Positions 24,441 to 44,292 of a stretch of DNA of 64,000 nucleotides are shown here, in pieces. Below the pieces are notes generated by a model. The model did no database searches, had not been told where the DNA came from, and saw only the letters and a list, made by a program, of their open reading frames with translations. Location of the stretch: contig KB296703.1 of NCBI GenBank assembly GCA_000328365.1, positions 134,445 to 198,444 of the forward strand. The letters run 5' to 3'. The DNA is from Capitella teleta (Eukaryota; Annelida; Polychaeta; Capitellidae). Numbering within the stretch: the stretch's first letter is position 1; each line of letters begins with the position of its first letter. A program made the position numbers and the translations under genes.

Positions 24441-27400
24441 TCACGCGAGTGCTCAAAATGAAGATTACCGGGATTTTGGAATTGTCTAGACATGCCAACT
24501 GATTTTTGAAAGTGAAAGGCATGAGATTATCAAACAGGCTTGAAATATCTATTTCGCAACATTTCATTGCCAAAAAAAGTAGAATTACCCCAAAATAACT
24601 GCAATTATAGACTCGTGCATATATTTTGCCAGTAATTCACGTATACATAGATAATTGGATATAATAACACAAGCCCTTGCATAATTCACACACGCCAAAT
24701 TATGATTTTTCAAGCTAGAAGAAAAAAAAAGTATCTTAAACTTCATTTATACCACATGCAAGTAATTAATTAAAAACAGTTGGCAAATTATATAAGCTCT
24801 CCTTCTATTTTCAATGAATAATCATCTGTATAATAATTAAAATTATTAAATCTAAGTAGCGAGTACCAAGTTCCAATACGAATTCACATTTCGAAAGCAC
24901 TCGTGGCTACGGAAAAAGGCGGGAAAACGGGTCGATCTAGCGCGAGTGATCGAATTCGCTTGCTTTGACCTAGTTTGCGCAATTGAGCGCGAGAGGGGGG
25001 GTGCGTGTATTGGCTGGCATGCGGAGGACCCCACCCTGTCACACCGGCCATATTGGATTGATTTGAAAGCTGGCCCTGAACACCGCGAGGTTAGAATTGC
25101 CTTTTCTTCCGCCTCTGTGAATATTTTAACTCCTTTGAGCTTCTTTTTGAAGCCTTCTAGTTGTAATACAGCTTCAAGCGGAGTATTATTCGCTGTCTTG
25201 CTATACTTTGTTGCGAATTCTTTGTGACAGTCACGCTGTGTGGGTTCCTGTGGAGTGTTTCCTTGTCAGAATCGATTCTTCGTTGAATTTGTCAGCAAAG
25301 GCTGTTGTGAGTGAGGAAAAGTTTCCTGCCTGTGTCAGGGGAATTGCTCTGGTTGGGGTTATGATTGGACGGTGTACTGGTGAAGTTTGTAGGGGAAATT
25401 CCGGCTGGTCACTTGGTATCAGAGGTCAGGCGGTCAGTTGAAACACCTGCTGGTCACCGAGTCATTGGTCACTCAGACTGGAATGCTGGCAGTTCAGTGT
25501 CATCGAGTTCTGTCTGTCTCCGGGGCAGACACAAGAGGACTTTTGATAAAGACACTAAATTACACATCAAATCTTGGTTTGGTTAATTGATAAAAGTTTT
25601 AAGTTGTAATTCAGCTTCCTAACTAAGTAAGTTAGTAACTGACATTAGTGTGTAAGTAACTTAGCAAGTACTCAAAGTTAAACGTGACTTAGTAACTAAG
25701 TAAGTACTCAAAGTTAAACGTGGTTTTTAAGATGTCTTTCGACTTCTGTCTTAGACCTATTTACCAAATCATTTTGTATTCTATGATTTCGATCACAATG
25801 TAAACTGACATACTACATTGAGACACGAGGTATATACACGACCAATATCACAATGTATGCTATTAAAAAGTATTAATTGCAGGGACATTATTGTCTTAGA
25901 GAACTTTTTATTTTTTTCTGGCTTAGTAGAACTTGCTGCATGTTAACTTAAAATGAATGCAAGACTGGTAGGCCTGCTATAATAATATTGATATAAGTAA
26001 TTGAGTAGTATTTTGTATTTTTGACTTGAGTTCACTGTTTTCACCATGCACATAATTATTTTATAGCCACTTTTAACTTAGCAATTTACTAAACTTTTAG
26101 TTTCTGTTAATATTTAATTTTAACAATTTCTAAGAACCTAGTGCAATTCATGCTTGAAGGGTGCTATTCAAATAGAGGTATAGTATTTTAATTGCTGTGC
26201 ATGTTCGTTCCTCAAGGACGCAACCAGTCACCATTTATGTAGCGACATTAACTTGGTGGCACTTCAGTTAACTCGGTTCTTTAACTGGCCTCAAATTCCT
26301 TGGCGTGATGCTGTCAGATTTGCGCTGTAGCTTAGTCTTAGATTAAAGTCTTCAGGTGAAAAATCAGCGTTGTATTTTACTCAGGGAACGGGGTCATTTT
26401 TTCTTGCGATATCTGAACTCTAGATAAGCAGCTCTGCTAATAAAGTGAAAGTGCTTTTGAAATAAAGTGAAAGTGCTTTTGAGAGTGCACAGAATTACAA
26501 AAATATAGTAATATTCTGATAAGAAATCTGAATTATGTGGTTTATAGTTGTGAGAATAGACTTTCCTGTGTCAGCACTGTACTACTGCAGGGAGTGTACA
26601 CTATCGACATTGTCATGTATGGATGTAGTTTTATTGTGTTTCCTGCACAATCTAGAGTGAGAATAAACTTTAGTGCTTATGGATTTTTATGATGCTGCAG
26701 CCACCAATGAAAGTTTATTACTTTTGATTTAATATATTTTTCCTTGAAGCATGACTCACCTGGAAACAATGCCATTAATTCTTGGCGAATGCATGTTGAA
26801 TGTACTTGGAGTTTGGAGTTTGCCCATTTATAGCAATCTAGTTTGGATCAACTTAAAAGTCAAGTTGCCGTTATGTCCCCACTCAGTACTTGCAACTGAT
26901 ACAGCGCCTCTCGAAGCATCTCCTTTGATTCTGAGCGACTAGGACGTATGCAAATCGCTTCTTTTTTTCTGTTCAGGCTTGCTTTGTAATATATTGTAGA
27001 TACATGGCTATAATTTTTGTTCATTTATTGCACCAGTATATGCATGATGAAAGCATCATATAAATATCATATGGCTCAGCTGGTGTTTATTATTGATAAT
27101 AATGTTTACCTGTATTAGAATAATTATGTTAGCCATCTTTAATCATGTTGCAATCATAATTGAGCATTTTTCTCCTTGATTAAAACCTTATGTTTGAACA
27201 ATGGTCTTTTGAGTTGGAGCTAATGACCTTCAGATGCAAATACGAATGCCAGCTATTGTTTTAAAGAGGTCAAAACCACCATAGATTGGCTTTCTTCTCA
27301 AAGTTCACCGTAATTAATGCAATTTGAGAAGCAGACGTCTCTCTTTCTTTTTTCTTCTCCTGAATGGTGTGCGGCAGCAATATTTCCTGTTTGCCTGAGG

Positions 27401-28011
27401 TATTCTGTCTCCTGGGTCAGTTAATTAATGTATTCACAGCATTCTTGGCTTCTTTTTTATGATCTTTATCATGGACCGTGTTCATTATGGATTCCATGAC
27501 AGAATGCTTTCCTCATTCAGTCTAATGAGCATTCCGGATGGCTTAGTCTACTGTGTCCATGATTACATAACTTTTTTTTTTTTTTTTTTTGGGGGGGGGG
27601 GGTCCCTGCCCTTTAACTGCTCCTTATATTTGGCTGCAATCACTGATTATTTCTGTCATCTTTTATGAATTTGAAGCCAAAATTATATTCCTGTGAATCA
27701 CAGATCACTCTATTGCTGGCATGCTGTTATCAGTTGAGCGGATTTAGATAATATTCATGACAGCAAAGAGATTCTTTACGCGTGATTAAATGGAAGGCCG
27801 TCACATCCAAGTATGAATGTTTAGAATGATACAACCGGCGTCTTCCGCCTCTCAGTGTCGTCACATGTCACGCCTGGCTGGCGTTCTGATTAAGGACACC
27901 CCCCCCCTCTCCCTTCACACGGTGACTCACTTGAGTCGTATAAATACATTGATGCACTGCCATGTCTTCATCACCTGTGATTTTCGTTTGATTTGGATAT
28001 TTCGTTCACAG
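24441..28011. other. Upstream region of the ERM gene
   Basis: No coding gene supported. The acceptor at 28011 shows that at least one noncoding ERM exon lies upstream, probably here; the GC-richer block at about 24890-25560 is a candidate promoter. Small direct repeats occur at 25620-25725 (AAGTACTCAAAGTTAAACGT twice) and 26440-26480 (AAGTGAAAGTGCTTTTGA twice). A T19-G12 homopolymer junction lies at 27572-27602. Confidence 0.4.
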
Positions 28012-28120
28012 GATCAGGAAGCAACACCACCCTCCGGACGCTGTCGATCTGTTGATGTGGAGATAACTCCTTTGTAAATTACCTTTTCTTCCTTCCTACC
28101 GCAACCCAAATCCAACCAAG

Positions 28121-35036
<6,916 letters not shown>

Positions 35037-35169
35037 TAGAGATAAAAACGTTTCCTTTTGTTAACTTTTTTTTTTTTCCAATTTATTTGTATCATGGCGC
35101 TAGTCACTCCAGAGTGGCCTAATGCAATTCCATTCATGTTAAATTTTTCTTTTCGTTAAAAATAAAATT

Positions 35170-38100
35170 GAGGATTCGATTTGAATCTTTCTGTTGCTTT
35201 GACGTACAAGATGTGCTTGAAATACTGGTTAAATTTTAATATCTTTTGCCTGCCCTGTTGCCCGAATGTTATTCTCAAAATTGCCATGTTCAACTCCTTT
35301 GCCCTTCATGAATGTTGATACACACTTGAGACAAATTTTTCTAGTAAACAATTTTTTATACCTTAAAAAGAAACAGTGGAATACAACTGAATGTATTAGC
35401 GTGTCTTACTCCTTGAATAACCCTCCTCTTCCACATATCATTCCCTGATGTTCTCCCATCAAATGCTATTATCTCTGTGATAACATCCAGCATTGATTGT
35501 CACAGTCTCCCCTCATAATTAGTCATTTTAATTTTTCTGATCTCATTTTTCCGCATTCCTTTTTTGTGCTAATCAAAAGATGATTCGGACATTCCTTTTT
35601 TTTTCTCATTCCGCTTCCTAAACAGTGTCCTTGACCCCTGAGCCTTGACCTGTCTGACCAAATCACTCTGCTCAAAAAATGATTTCATTTAAAAAGAAGA
35701 AAGAATTGTTTTGTGTGTCGATTTCCTTCTCGCATGCAGCAAACAGAAGGCTGATAACTCCTAATATCTTTGTATATTTTTATTATCTTTGTGAGTCTGC
35801 ATTGGATATGGGGCTTTGTCTCATGAATGGCAATAAATTGTATAAAATAAAAAACGAATCAGAAAAAAAATTTGTTTTCAATTTGTCTTCTTCGTTTTTT
35901 TGTTCTTTGTTTTTTCATTAATTTTGCAAGTATTCCAAGCTTAACCCTAAAAAGAAATCAAATGTTTCTGCCAGGTAACTTTCAATCAGATATCCGAGCA
36001 ATCGGATTAATTGTGGCTGAGATTCTTCACTTTTATCCCGTCGTATGATAAGTAATACATGATTATTAATTAATGGCTGTGAAAACATAGCGTGTTTACA
36101 TGTGCAATGGGTCGTGTTTCCCTTGAACTGGTTCTTGATCGATTCGTGTTGCACAGCAGTTGATCGGACGCACGAGGAAGCCATCGCTTCAGTGAACGCT
36201 CAAAGAGCTGCTCACAAGCACGTGTCTGACCCAGTTGTATGACGGCCATAATGCATGCTCGAAATTTTATGATTGCTATAATAAAAGTGTCAGAAGAGAA
36301 ACCCGTTTCCTTGGTAACCTATGAGCACTGAGAGAAATCGTTAACACGCGGGTCGCCTCAAACAAAAAGACATTTAATGAAATCGACATTCGACACGCGG
36401 CAAAACTGAGCAGACGCAGATCCATCATGGCCAAGAGATTGGACGGAAGGGCCATGGAACTCAGCGTCCATCGATCGACTCTCCGGTTCAGTCGATGTGA
36501 TGATGTTTTCTGAAGCAGGGGAAATGATTCCGCCCGGAGTGGAGGGCGGGATGCACAGGACACTACGCCTGCTGCCAAACAACTGATGCTTTTGCTGCTG
36601 TTAAACCTCACCGAGAAAGATTCGCAGATGCTCATGTCGTCATGTGCCTGGCGCTAACTGTGGATGTCGACAGAGGAAGGTCGTCTGAGTACGACAGCAA
36701 GATCACGTGGTCGACGGAGCATCAGCCGACGCAAGGCAGCGGCGTCAGGCAAAGCGAAGCACATCGTTCTAACGCATATGGATTCGTGTCCAAATTCAAT
36801 GATGCAATTAAAAATTTGCCACAATTACATGATGACATTCAAGTCAGTATTTTTGTGTGTGCCGAAATCGAGAGAATTCACTCGCAAACTGGTGCAGGAG
36901 TTGCACAGGTAAGTATTACACATGCCATGGCATGTACACTGACGCTGTTCACGAATAGTACGTTATGAACGCTGATCTAAGTTCAGCTACGATTTGATCA
37001 TAAATTCATAACGTTCTTCGATTCAGACTGCATTCAAATAAGTTTCATTTTACGACCAGACACTATGGGCTTATTCTATTACATAATGTTGTCTAAGTTT
37101 ATTCCTGATGCAGTAAGACCGTAATCTCAAGAGTACGCATGATTTGAAGTTGATTTCGGATGAAAAGAGCTAAGGAAGAGTTTGAATATTTCTCTTCTTC
37201 CGCAATCATCAGATTTTAAACATCAGGAAAATGAAACTGATAAGGCATTTAATTATGCTGATAAATAATTTTATTTCATGAAATCTCATAAAAAAAACAA
37301 AACAGGAATTGAAAGACTTAAGTGAAGAAACAAATGAGAAAAAAAAGGAAAGAAAATAAACCGGGAAATAGTTTATCACAAACGCAGTCGTTGAGACTCA
37401 CAAAAAAAAAGGAATTAAATTTGAATTCAACATCACAGTCATTAGGTGCAGGAGTGTTGCATCATAAAACAACGATAAAACAAAACACTGCCTTCAACCG
37501 TGAATAATTCTGAAGCTTTGCGCTAAGTAGAAAAGTACAATGTTGAGAGCAAATTGAAAATCCCACAGATGTTATGTGTTAATTATCACATTATGCAAGC
37601 GTTAATCTCCATTAAGCTCCTGAGAAAAAAAAAAATTTGAAAATGGTGGGGAAAAATGAGAGAATTACAAAAAGAAAATTCAAGTAAAATTAAGTAAAAT
37701 TAAGTGACTGTTTTGACTCTTTCAGTCGCTTTGTAATGATCAACATTGGAATGATTACGTTTTGAACAATAAGAGCACCACATTAATTAATCTTAATTAA
37801 CGTACTTAATTATATTAGAATGTTATAACGATAGCTCATTACATAATAAATGCTTTTTGCTTTTGATTAGCAAATAATTATGAAAAAGCTATGTGAATTA
37901 GATTTAGGAAAAAAATATTGCTGCTAGAATTCAATCAGCATGAAGGAGAAGAGAAGAGAAACAAAAAACAAAACTTCAATTATCGCAGCGATCAATAAAT
38001 ATATCTTCAGTTCTATCAACGAAAAAGTCAAGAGATTGCTACCCAAAATGTATTTAGATCGCAGCAAGGGGTTTGAACTGTACTTAAAAATAAACGCCCT

Positions 38101-38361
38101 GAATAAATAAGAGAGAAGAGCGATTGAAGAGGGGTCGTCATCGTGACCAACAGAGCATGATTCATACGCCAAACCCAAAAACGCAACTGCATCAGAAACC
38201 CAAAGGGGAAGTCACAGGTATCGAAGGAAAAAAAAAAAAGCGAAACAAATTAAATGAATGATACGTAATAATACAATTACTCTGTAAACAATTCTGCTAT
38301 CAACACATATCACAGACACAGTTGTAAGAGAGATTCACTTGCAAGCAGGCAGGACCGGATT
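35170..38361. other. Spacer between ERM and DUSP genes
   Basis: AT-rich, with many A or T runs. An open stretch at about 36642-36909 ending in a good donor (CACAG then GTAAGT) could be an exon, but it has no recognisable homology and no partner exon was found. Otherwise nothing supported. Confidence 0.35.
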
Positions 38362-38904
38362 TCAGAACCGCCTGGTGGGGTTCACGAACACCATGTTGTC
38401 ATACTGCTCACGATAGACGTCAGGAATGATTCCAACCGGGAGACTAATCATTGTGACAGAGGTACGTCCATTCAATCGCTGCTCATAATCAATCATCTGT
38501 TTGAAGAAACCGGGATTTGGTCGAATAATCGGCCGTTTGGATTTCACAAACAAGTAGCTGTCCCTGAGAGACATGCGCGAATACTTCATGAGGTAAACGA
38601 TGCACAAGGTGGCGCTGCGGCTGACCCCAGCGACGCAGTGCACCAACACCCTGCCCCCCTTCTGCTGCACCTGACGGATGATGTCCGCAGCTCGGTCGAA
38701 GTGAACGCCCAGCCGAGCGCCAGGCGTGTCGCTGACCTTGATCTGCGTGCACTGCATGTCCGGCATCTGAACGCACGGCACTTCCATCGTGCAGTTGATG
38801 ATGTGCGTGATCCCAGCGCAACGCAGACGGTCCGGTTGAAGGGCCTTCATGCCGCTGATGAACAGGTAGTCGGTGAGCGGACACAGCTGCGAAAGCATCG
38901 ACAT
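38362..38904 (-). CDS. Atypical dual-specificity phosphatase (DUSP14/18/21-like)
   Basis: A 180-aa protein in one coding exon. The catalytic loop is HCVAGVSRSATL with nucleophile Cys90 and Arg96; the general acid is Asp59 in VSDTPGARLG. The KSKRPIIRPNPGFFKQMIDYE motif places it in the small DUSP14/18/21/28 group, which lacks the MAP-kinase-binding CH2 domain. These enzymes remove phosphate from Ser/Thr and Tyr of signalling proteins. A 3' splice site directly upstream (CTCCACAG, exon edge at 38910) shows a 5'-UTR intron just before the start, and the start is the first ATG of that exon. The catalytic residues are all present, so it should be active. Confidence 0.93.
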   Translation of the reverse strand: MSMLSQLCPLTDYLFISGMKALQPDRLRCAGITHIINCTMEVPCVQMPDMQCTQIKVSDTPGARLGVHFDRAADIIRQVQQKGGRVLVHCVAGVSRSATLCIVYLMKYSRMSLRDSYLFVKSKRPIIRPNPGFFKQMIDYEQRLNGRTSVTMISLPVGIIPDVYREQYDNMVFVNPTRRF

Positions 38905-38910
38905 GTTGAT

Positions 38911-40514
38911 CTGTGGAGGAGATATATGATTAATATGTATTGATTTAAAAGGCTCAAATTGCTGACTGCAGAATCAAAAGCAAACATTGCAAATCCATCA
39001 AACGTTGAAAATAATCAGACGGTTTAATTACGCCAATGAAACCCAATGAACAAAATACTAACACACATGTAAACAACTGAATTCTAATCTAATTAATAAT
39101 CTAATTTCCAAATCCATTCAACATAAGGCTAATTAACATAATCGTACCTGAATTGGAATAGCTCTTATTTTACCCTCGCAGTAAATCCGACCACTGGACA
39201 GTTGTGTTTATCTGCATAAATTCACCCCAAATGTCTGTGGTGACCTTAAACGGAGAACCTTAAGAGGCAGATGCTCAGAAAGAAGTCCATTCAGGTCGGG
39301 GTTTTTTTCTCAAGAACCAGTGAAAAGAAACCACAGACGCAAATAAAGGCGTCTCCTCTCACCCTCACGCAACACTGAGCGCTCTTTTTAACTTTATTTC
39401 AGGTTCAATTACTTCTCAGGTTTTAATTGATTGCTTGCTGACTGAAGCGTAAGCTCAAATTATGTGGTGTTGATATTAATCATGTTATATTACATTGCGA
39501 TATCAAAAATTAAATATATTTATCCCATTTGCATTGAGTCTGTCAGGAAGCATGATCTTTATGGCGTCAAGTGCACATTCGTTCCCTGCTAAATAAGTGA
39601 TCAGAGTTTCTATAAGTTGTTTCAATACTTCTCTTTTTTTAATTGAATTCTTCATTCAATGATGTCATATCTTGACAGGTCAAAAATGTGCAAATCATTT
39701 TCATAATAAATGTTTCGCGAGTGGCACGTAAGATGATGAATTGCGATGATTTGGATGAGGAAGAGAACGAAACAGGATTAGCCATAAATTGAGCACGGCA
39801 TAATCATACGAGTGAATGAGGAAAAGTGAAAATATTTCCTTTTCATATATAATTAATTTTTCATTTTTGTTCATAACCACTGAACAAAATACAATCGGTG
39901 ATCTTATAAGTCAAGAATTTATTATATTCTAATAGTCTTCATTTGCAAGGATGATTGACGTATTTGAGTGTCTAAAACGGAAATGTGTGATCAATATATA
40001 TAATTTATAATAATAATTATAATAATAATAGTCCATGTATTACTAATGTCGTCTCCACGATCGAGTCCACGAAGTTTTGTTGTTTTTTAGAGAGCAATTA
40101 AAGAGCAATTGTTGAGCTCCTTATCAGCAAACTCGCCTCGCCGCTCGTTGAAGTGATGATGTGGGCTGACTCTTCCTAAAAGTGGAGGCCAACGATTTAA
40201 CGAGCCTAATAAATACTTCAACTGCACAACAAACACACCGGCATACTTGTGGGCTTAGCATGCGTGTATTTGTTAAAAGTTGGATGGCAAACATCCGCGG
40301 TTCATTCATTTCATTCTGAATTTTCATTTTCATTTGAAACTATCTGTTGTATGCATAGTGCTGCTAATACAAGCCTAAGAAGGCTGTTGATGAACTATAT
40401 CTTCAGAGGGTAGTATTTCTGATCCAATGGTATTGGGATAACGTCCTTCCCTAGGATATCAGTATGCAAAGCTGATAAGAATTGGCTTGCTCCCTATACT
40501 ATCTTACCATAGAT
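38911..40514. other. Upstream region of the DUSP gene
   Basis: Expected to hold the noncoding first exon and promoter of the phosphatase gene; no coding gene is supported. AT-rich with an ATAATAATT microsatellite near 39990-40030. Confidence 0.35.
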
Positions 40515-41194
40515 GTAGCGGAGCTCCCTAGACCCCGGAGCCGATTGTAATTGGCCAGAATCGGCTGGCTGAAGTAAAAATGACCGGCTAGGTGCTTAAG
40601 CCGCTCCATCAATCAGAGATATCGGCTCAGCATGGCAATCGGCGGCTAGCAGCGGCTTGAAGTGGCTTGGCAATGGTTGCTATATCATCCTATATGTATT
40701 ATGATGCCAACAGTTAATACAAATGAAATGAGTGTACATACACTACTTTCTATGTCTAGATGTGTACTACTATATTGGTAGGGTGATTTTAAGATCGAAC
40801 GATTTCCAAATCCTATAAATGTTCCACTTAATTACATTCTCTTGCTTTACTCAAGTTCAAGACATTTAGGGCGTTTCATAAACTTAAATTCCATGTACAT
40901 CATTATCACCATTCAGCTGGGTTCTAAGTCTTAAGTGTAAGCAAGTAATGTATGCAGCGGGAAGAGGAAGCAAATAGAAGAACAGGTTGGAAGAGGAAAG
41001 AGGATGGCGAACCAAATGAGTTGTTGCATCAGGATTTTGAATGAAACATTCGCCATTTTTGATGACTCGGATTGCAATTGTTGGGCAACCTCTGTGTTAC
41101 ATATACAGGATAGAATAGAATAGAATAGTTTATTGTAATGTATGAAAAATGTCATAAATAAAACAAATTACATCGAGTCAGATGTTAAGTCGCC

Positions 41195-41885
41195 TTAAAG
41201 GGAGGGAGAACTGGTTAAAAATGGACTTTGAGTCGTTATTTGATGCACCAAAAATGATTCCTATGCCTGGCCCACACAAGAAATATCATCGCTAACGATT
41301 TCGCGGGAGATATATTGCTAACTAGGCGTGACGTCAGGAGCTGTGATGAAACACAGAGTTCCCCATCTTTTACAATGGGCCTCGTCATATTAGCGTGTCC
41401 TGCGACTAAACCCCTGGATATTTTTTTATTTTCTTTTCGGAAATAGATAGAATAATCATTTTGCCACCAGTCAGGCGCAAACAAAAAATATTTTTCGCTA
41501 TTTTTCTTATTTTAACAAGCAATTTTCTAGGACACCTACAACGTTTCTCATCCTGAAACAGTAAAAAGGTCAGCCAGAGTGCACCACGCATGCGCTTTCG
41601 TTTCGTAAACAACAAGGATGTCCTTTTATGGCGAAGATGATCTGCTCTGATTGACTGAAATCGATAGCTTCACGAGGGGAACGGGACCAATCAGCCATCA
41701 GCCAAACCAAGCCATCAGCTGACGTTTGCCTCCTATACTTCGCAATGGAAGCCATTCTCCCATAGGCGCAATGCTAACCCCGATATTCGGAATGCATTAT
41801 TTCCTTACGCTTGCATCCAGGCCTGGTGTTTTTGGCACAGAATGCTATCAATTGGTGCTATGAGTCAATAGAACATCACTAAAAT
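41195..41885 (-). mobile_element. TTAA-flanked MITE, copy B
   Basis: Reverse-complement partner of the element at 1031-1687. It starts with TTAA then AGGGAGGGAGAACTGG at 41195 and runs into the gap at 41886, about 20 bp short of its far end. It keeps about 60 bp missing from copy A, so it is closer to the full-length form. High identity between copies points to recent activity. Confidence 0.8.
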
Positions 41886-41967
41886 NNNNNNNNNNNNNNN
41901 NNNNNNNNNNNNNNNNNNNNNNNNNNNNNNNNNNNNNNNNNNNNNNNNNNNNNNNNNNNNNNNNNNN
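41886..41967. other. Assembly gap (82 N)
   Basis: Run of unknown bases between MITE copy B and the LINE fragment. Confidence 1.
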
Positions 41968-42470
41968 GGGACACCACAAGAAATTAAATCAGTACAGCCA
42001 TTAGAAGTACAGTCATTAAAAATAATTATTACCCTTTGTTGACGACCTGATAAGTAGTTAGTGAACCAACGATGAGGGGTGCCGTGGAGTTTATACCTCA
42101 AAAGCTTAGAGAGAAGAAATTGATGTTGTACGGTGTCGAATGTCTTTTGAAAGTCAACCAGAAGACCTATGGTGACTTCGCCCTGCTCAAATGCTCTCCT
42201 TATTCTGTCGACTACTGATACCAGTGCTTGGGTTGTGTTTCTGCCTGGTTGGAAGCCAAACTGATGGAAGATTAGAAATTTTTGATCAACAAGTAATCGT
42301 ACAATCTTTTGTGGACTAGTTTCTCCAGAATTTTTTAGAACACAGGCAAAAGAGAAATGGGTGTGTAGTTACAAATTTCTTTCGGAAACCTTTCTTAAAC
42401 AATGGTACAACCCTTGCTATTTTCATTTTGCAAGGCACGATTCCTTCTAAAAAACGAGAGGTTTAAAATG
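41968..42470 (-). mobile_element. LINE reverse-transcriptase fragment
   Basis: The minus strand encodes RT fingers and palm: FGFQPGRNTTQALVSVVDRI, FEQGEVTIGLLVDFQKTFDT and KLHGTPHRWFTNYLSGRQQR, ending in LISCGVP at the gap edge. The expected FSKAFDTV catalytic stretch reads DFQKTFDTV, keeping the first Asp. Upstream frames are broken. It belongs to a CR1/Jockey-like LINE and is truncated at both ends. Confidence 0.82.
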
Positions 42471-43261
42471 TGGAGTAAAGAAGAAATCAATAGCTTAACT
42501 AATTGAAAATAAAATAATAAAATTTCACTAATTTTTCAGACCAACAAAAGCAATGCATGTAGACAAGCAGTGTTATAAATCAACTGGCATAAAAAGCCAA
42601 TACAAATTGTTTTAGGGTTCAGCAGTGCTGTTATAATAGTACAATCAATCAAAAAGGTAGGAGTAACACTAGGTAAATAGACCTATCATAAATACACATG
42701 TAGCTAGCAACCATTGATCCACTCATGAGGCAATGTTTTACATTAACCCTAGTACGCATACTGCACAATGCGCATCCTACGTCAGTCCAATATATTTTGA
42801 GACAACATATATGTATGGGCATATATACAGTATGGTATAAATCATTAAATTAATTTTAATGAAGCAAACTGAATAAAATCTATTTCCACGGATAGCTCAA
42901 ATAGTAAGTATATAAACAATACTATAAACAAAATAAAGACTTGTACAAATGATAACTTCTTGTAATACTGAATCAGTGAATGTAAAATATTTGGATTGAA
43001 TCGGCTGAGAGCCGCTGATAGCGTGATCGGCTGATAGCAGCTGGCCGACGGCACCGATCGGCGGCGGCTGGTTAAACGTCCAATCGGCAGCGGCTAGTAG
43101 ATATCGGCGGCGGCTCCAGGGTCTAGAGCTCCCCATAGTAGTTCATTGGACTTTGCAATGGCTTGAAGAGCTAAGATTTGTGGGAATCGGCATAGGACAA
43201 AATTCACTAACTTGGTAATTATAGTAACAGTTGGTTGACATACTACAGTACAGCGAGACAG

Positions 43262-43375
43262 GAGGTACGTAGACCTTAGCTCCCCAAGCCGTAGCATAGC
43301 GTGTGTAGGAACTGCTCCGCTACCCTTGGGGAGCTAGCTAGGGAGCTACGTACTAACGTAGACCTCGCTTGATTT
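43262..43375. repeat. Short hairpin repeat (AGCTCCCCAAGCCGTAGC family)
   Basis: Contains AGCTCCCCAAGCCGTAGC and, about 40 bp on, the near-complement GCTACCCTTGGGGAGCTA, able to fold into a hairpin; GTACGTAGACC/TACGTAGACC also flank it. An 18-bp match in opposite orientation lies at about 54448-54468, so this is a dispersed small repeat. Confidence 0.6.
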
Positions 43376-44292
43376 ATCTGTGCTAAGTTACAGTACTTCC
43401 TTGGTAACCAAAATACATGAAATTAACAACATTGAAACTGAAAGCCGTCAGACATTCTGTCATTATATGCACTTATTTAATTTTCAATAACTTTGATTTT
43501 ACTCATTTTGGTTTACCTTGTTGAGAGATGTAAACAAATGCTTCCGTTTGCAGTAAGAATGGGAGCCAGCTAAAACAATGATCCCGACCATCGCAAGGAT
43601 CGAGGAAAATTCCTCGCGAGAGCTCATGAAAAATCTCAAGTACACAAAATTAATGCAAATAAATGCAAATAAATGAGCATTCTCTTGCTTTGATTTTGTC
43701 GCCGAGTGGATTGGAATACGAGTGAATCCGATCCATAATATTCTGTCAACGCCTAATCCTGTTTTTGATCGCGGAGTGGCTAGCAGACGACTGAATCCGC
43801 GAAATTAACGAATATTCCTGCTTTTGGTAGCGGAGTTCTATTTCGCCTTTTATCGCTCATCTTTAACTCTTTTAATGGCGTAGCCTTAGCGATGGAATCG
43901 GTTGAGAAAAGATAAATTAAAATATATCATGTTTATTTATCATGTGTGAACGTTCTCGGGGCTGTGGCTAGTCGCACGTTGCCGTTAGAATGGTTTCCAG
44001 CGCTACCAGGTTCGTATGTTGTTCTCGAGTGTTGCTAAATACCACCCAAAACTTATCGGGTCGGCCTATTAACACGCAGCTAACATTATATTATATTGTA
44101 ATGATGATTATTGAATTGAATTGATTTATTTGGTATAAAATAAATAAAAAACAGATTGAATTGGAGGATGCTGGCGGCATATAGATCCCTATTATTGAGT
44201 GTACGATTAAATTATTATTAAAGATTCCGAGGGTATAATCAATGGAGCAAACTGGGAAACGGGTCCTAGTACTTACTGTATATATATGTTTG
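43376..44292. other. Spacer 3' of the THAP gene
   Basis: No gene supported. TTTATT at 44125 is a possible minus-strand poly(A) signal for the THAP gene. Confidence 0.35.

Larger units (their letters stand above)
40515..43135. mobile_element. Candidate DNA transposon with inverted ends, carrying nested elements
   Basis: The left end (about 40520: GGAGCTCCCTAGACCCCGGA) and right end (complement of 43109-43131: GGAGCTCTAGACCCTGGAGC) are imperfect inverted repeats. Both subterminal regions are packed with ATCGGC/GCCGAT-type motifs (40540-40675 and 43000-43105), as seen in hAT-like elements where they bind transposase. Inside lie MITE copy B, an assembly gap and a LINE fragment. No transposase is recognisable. 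The family and the target duplication are not resolved. Confidence 0.5.

Noticed and set aside
36276-36968. Overlapping open frames on both strands, one ending in a good donor
   Set aside because: No recognisable protein, frames compete, and no matching acceptor or partner exon was found.
37322-37507. Lys/Asn-rich open frame
   Set aside because: Composition follows the AT-rich DNA; a stop lies immediately upstream and no splice context supports it.
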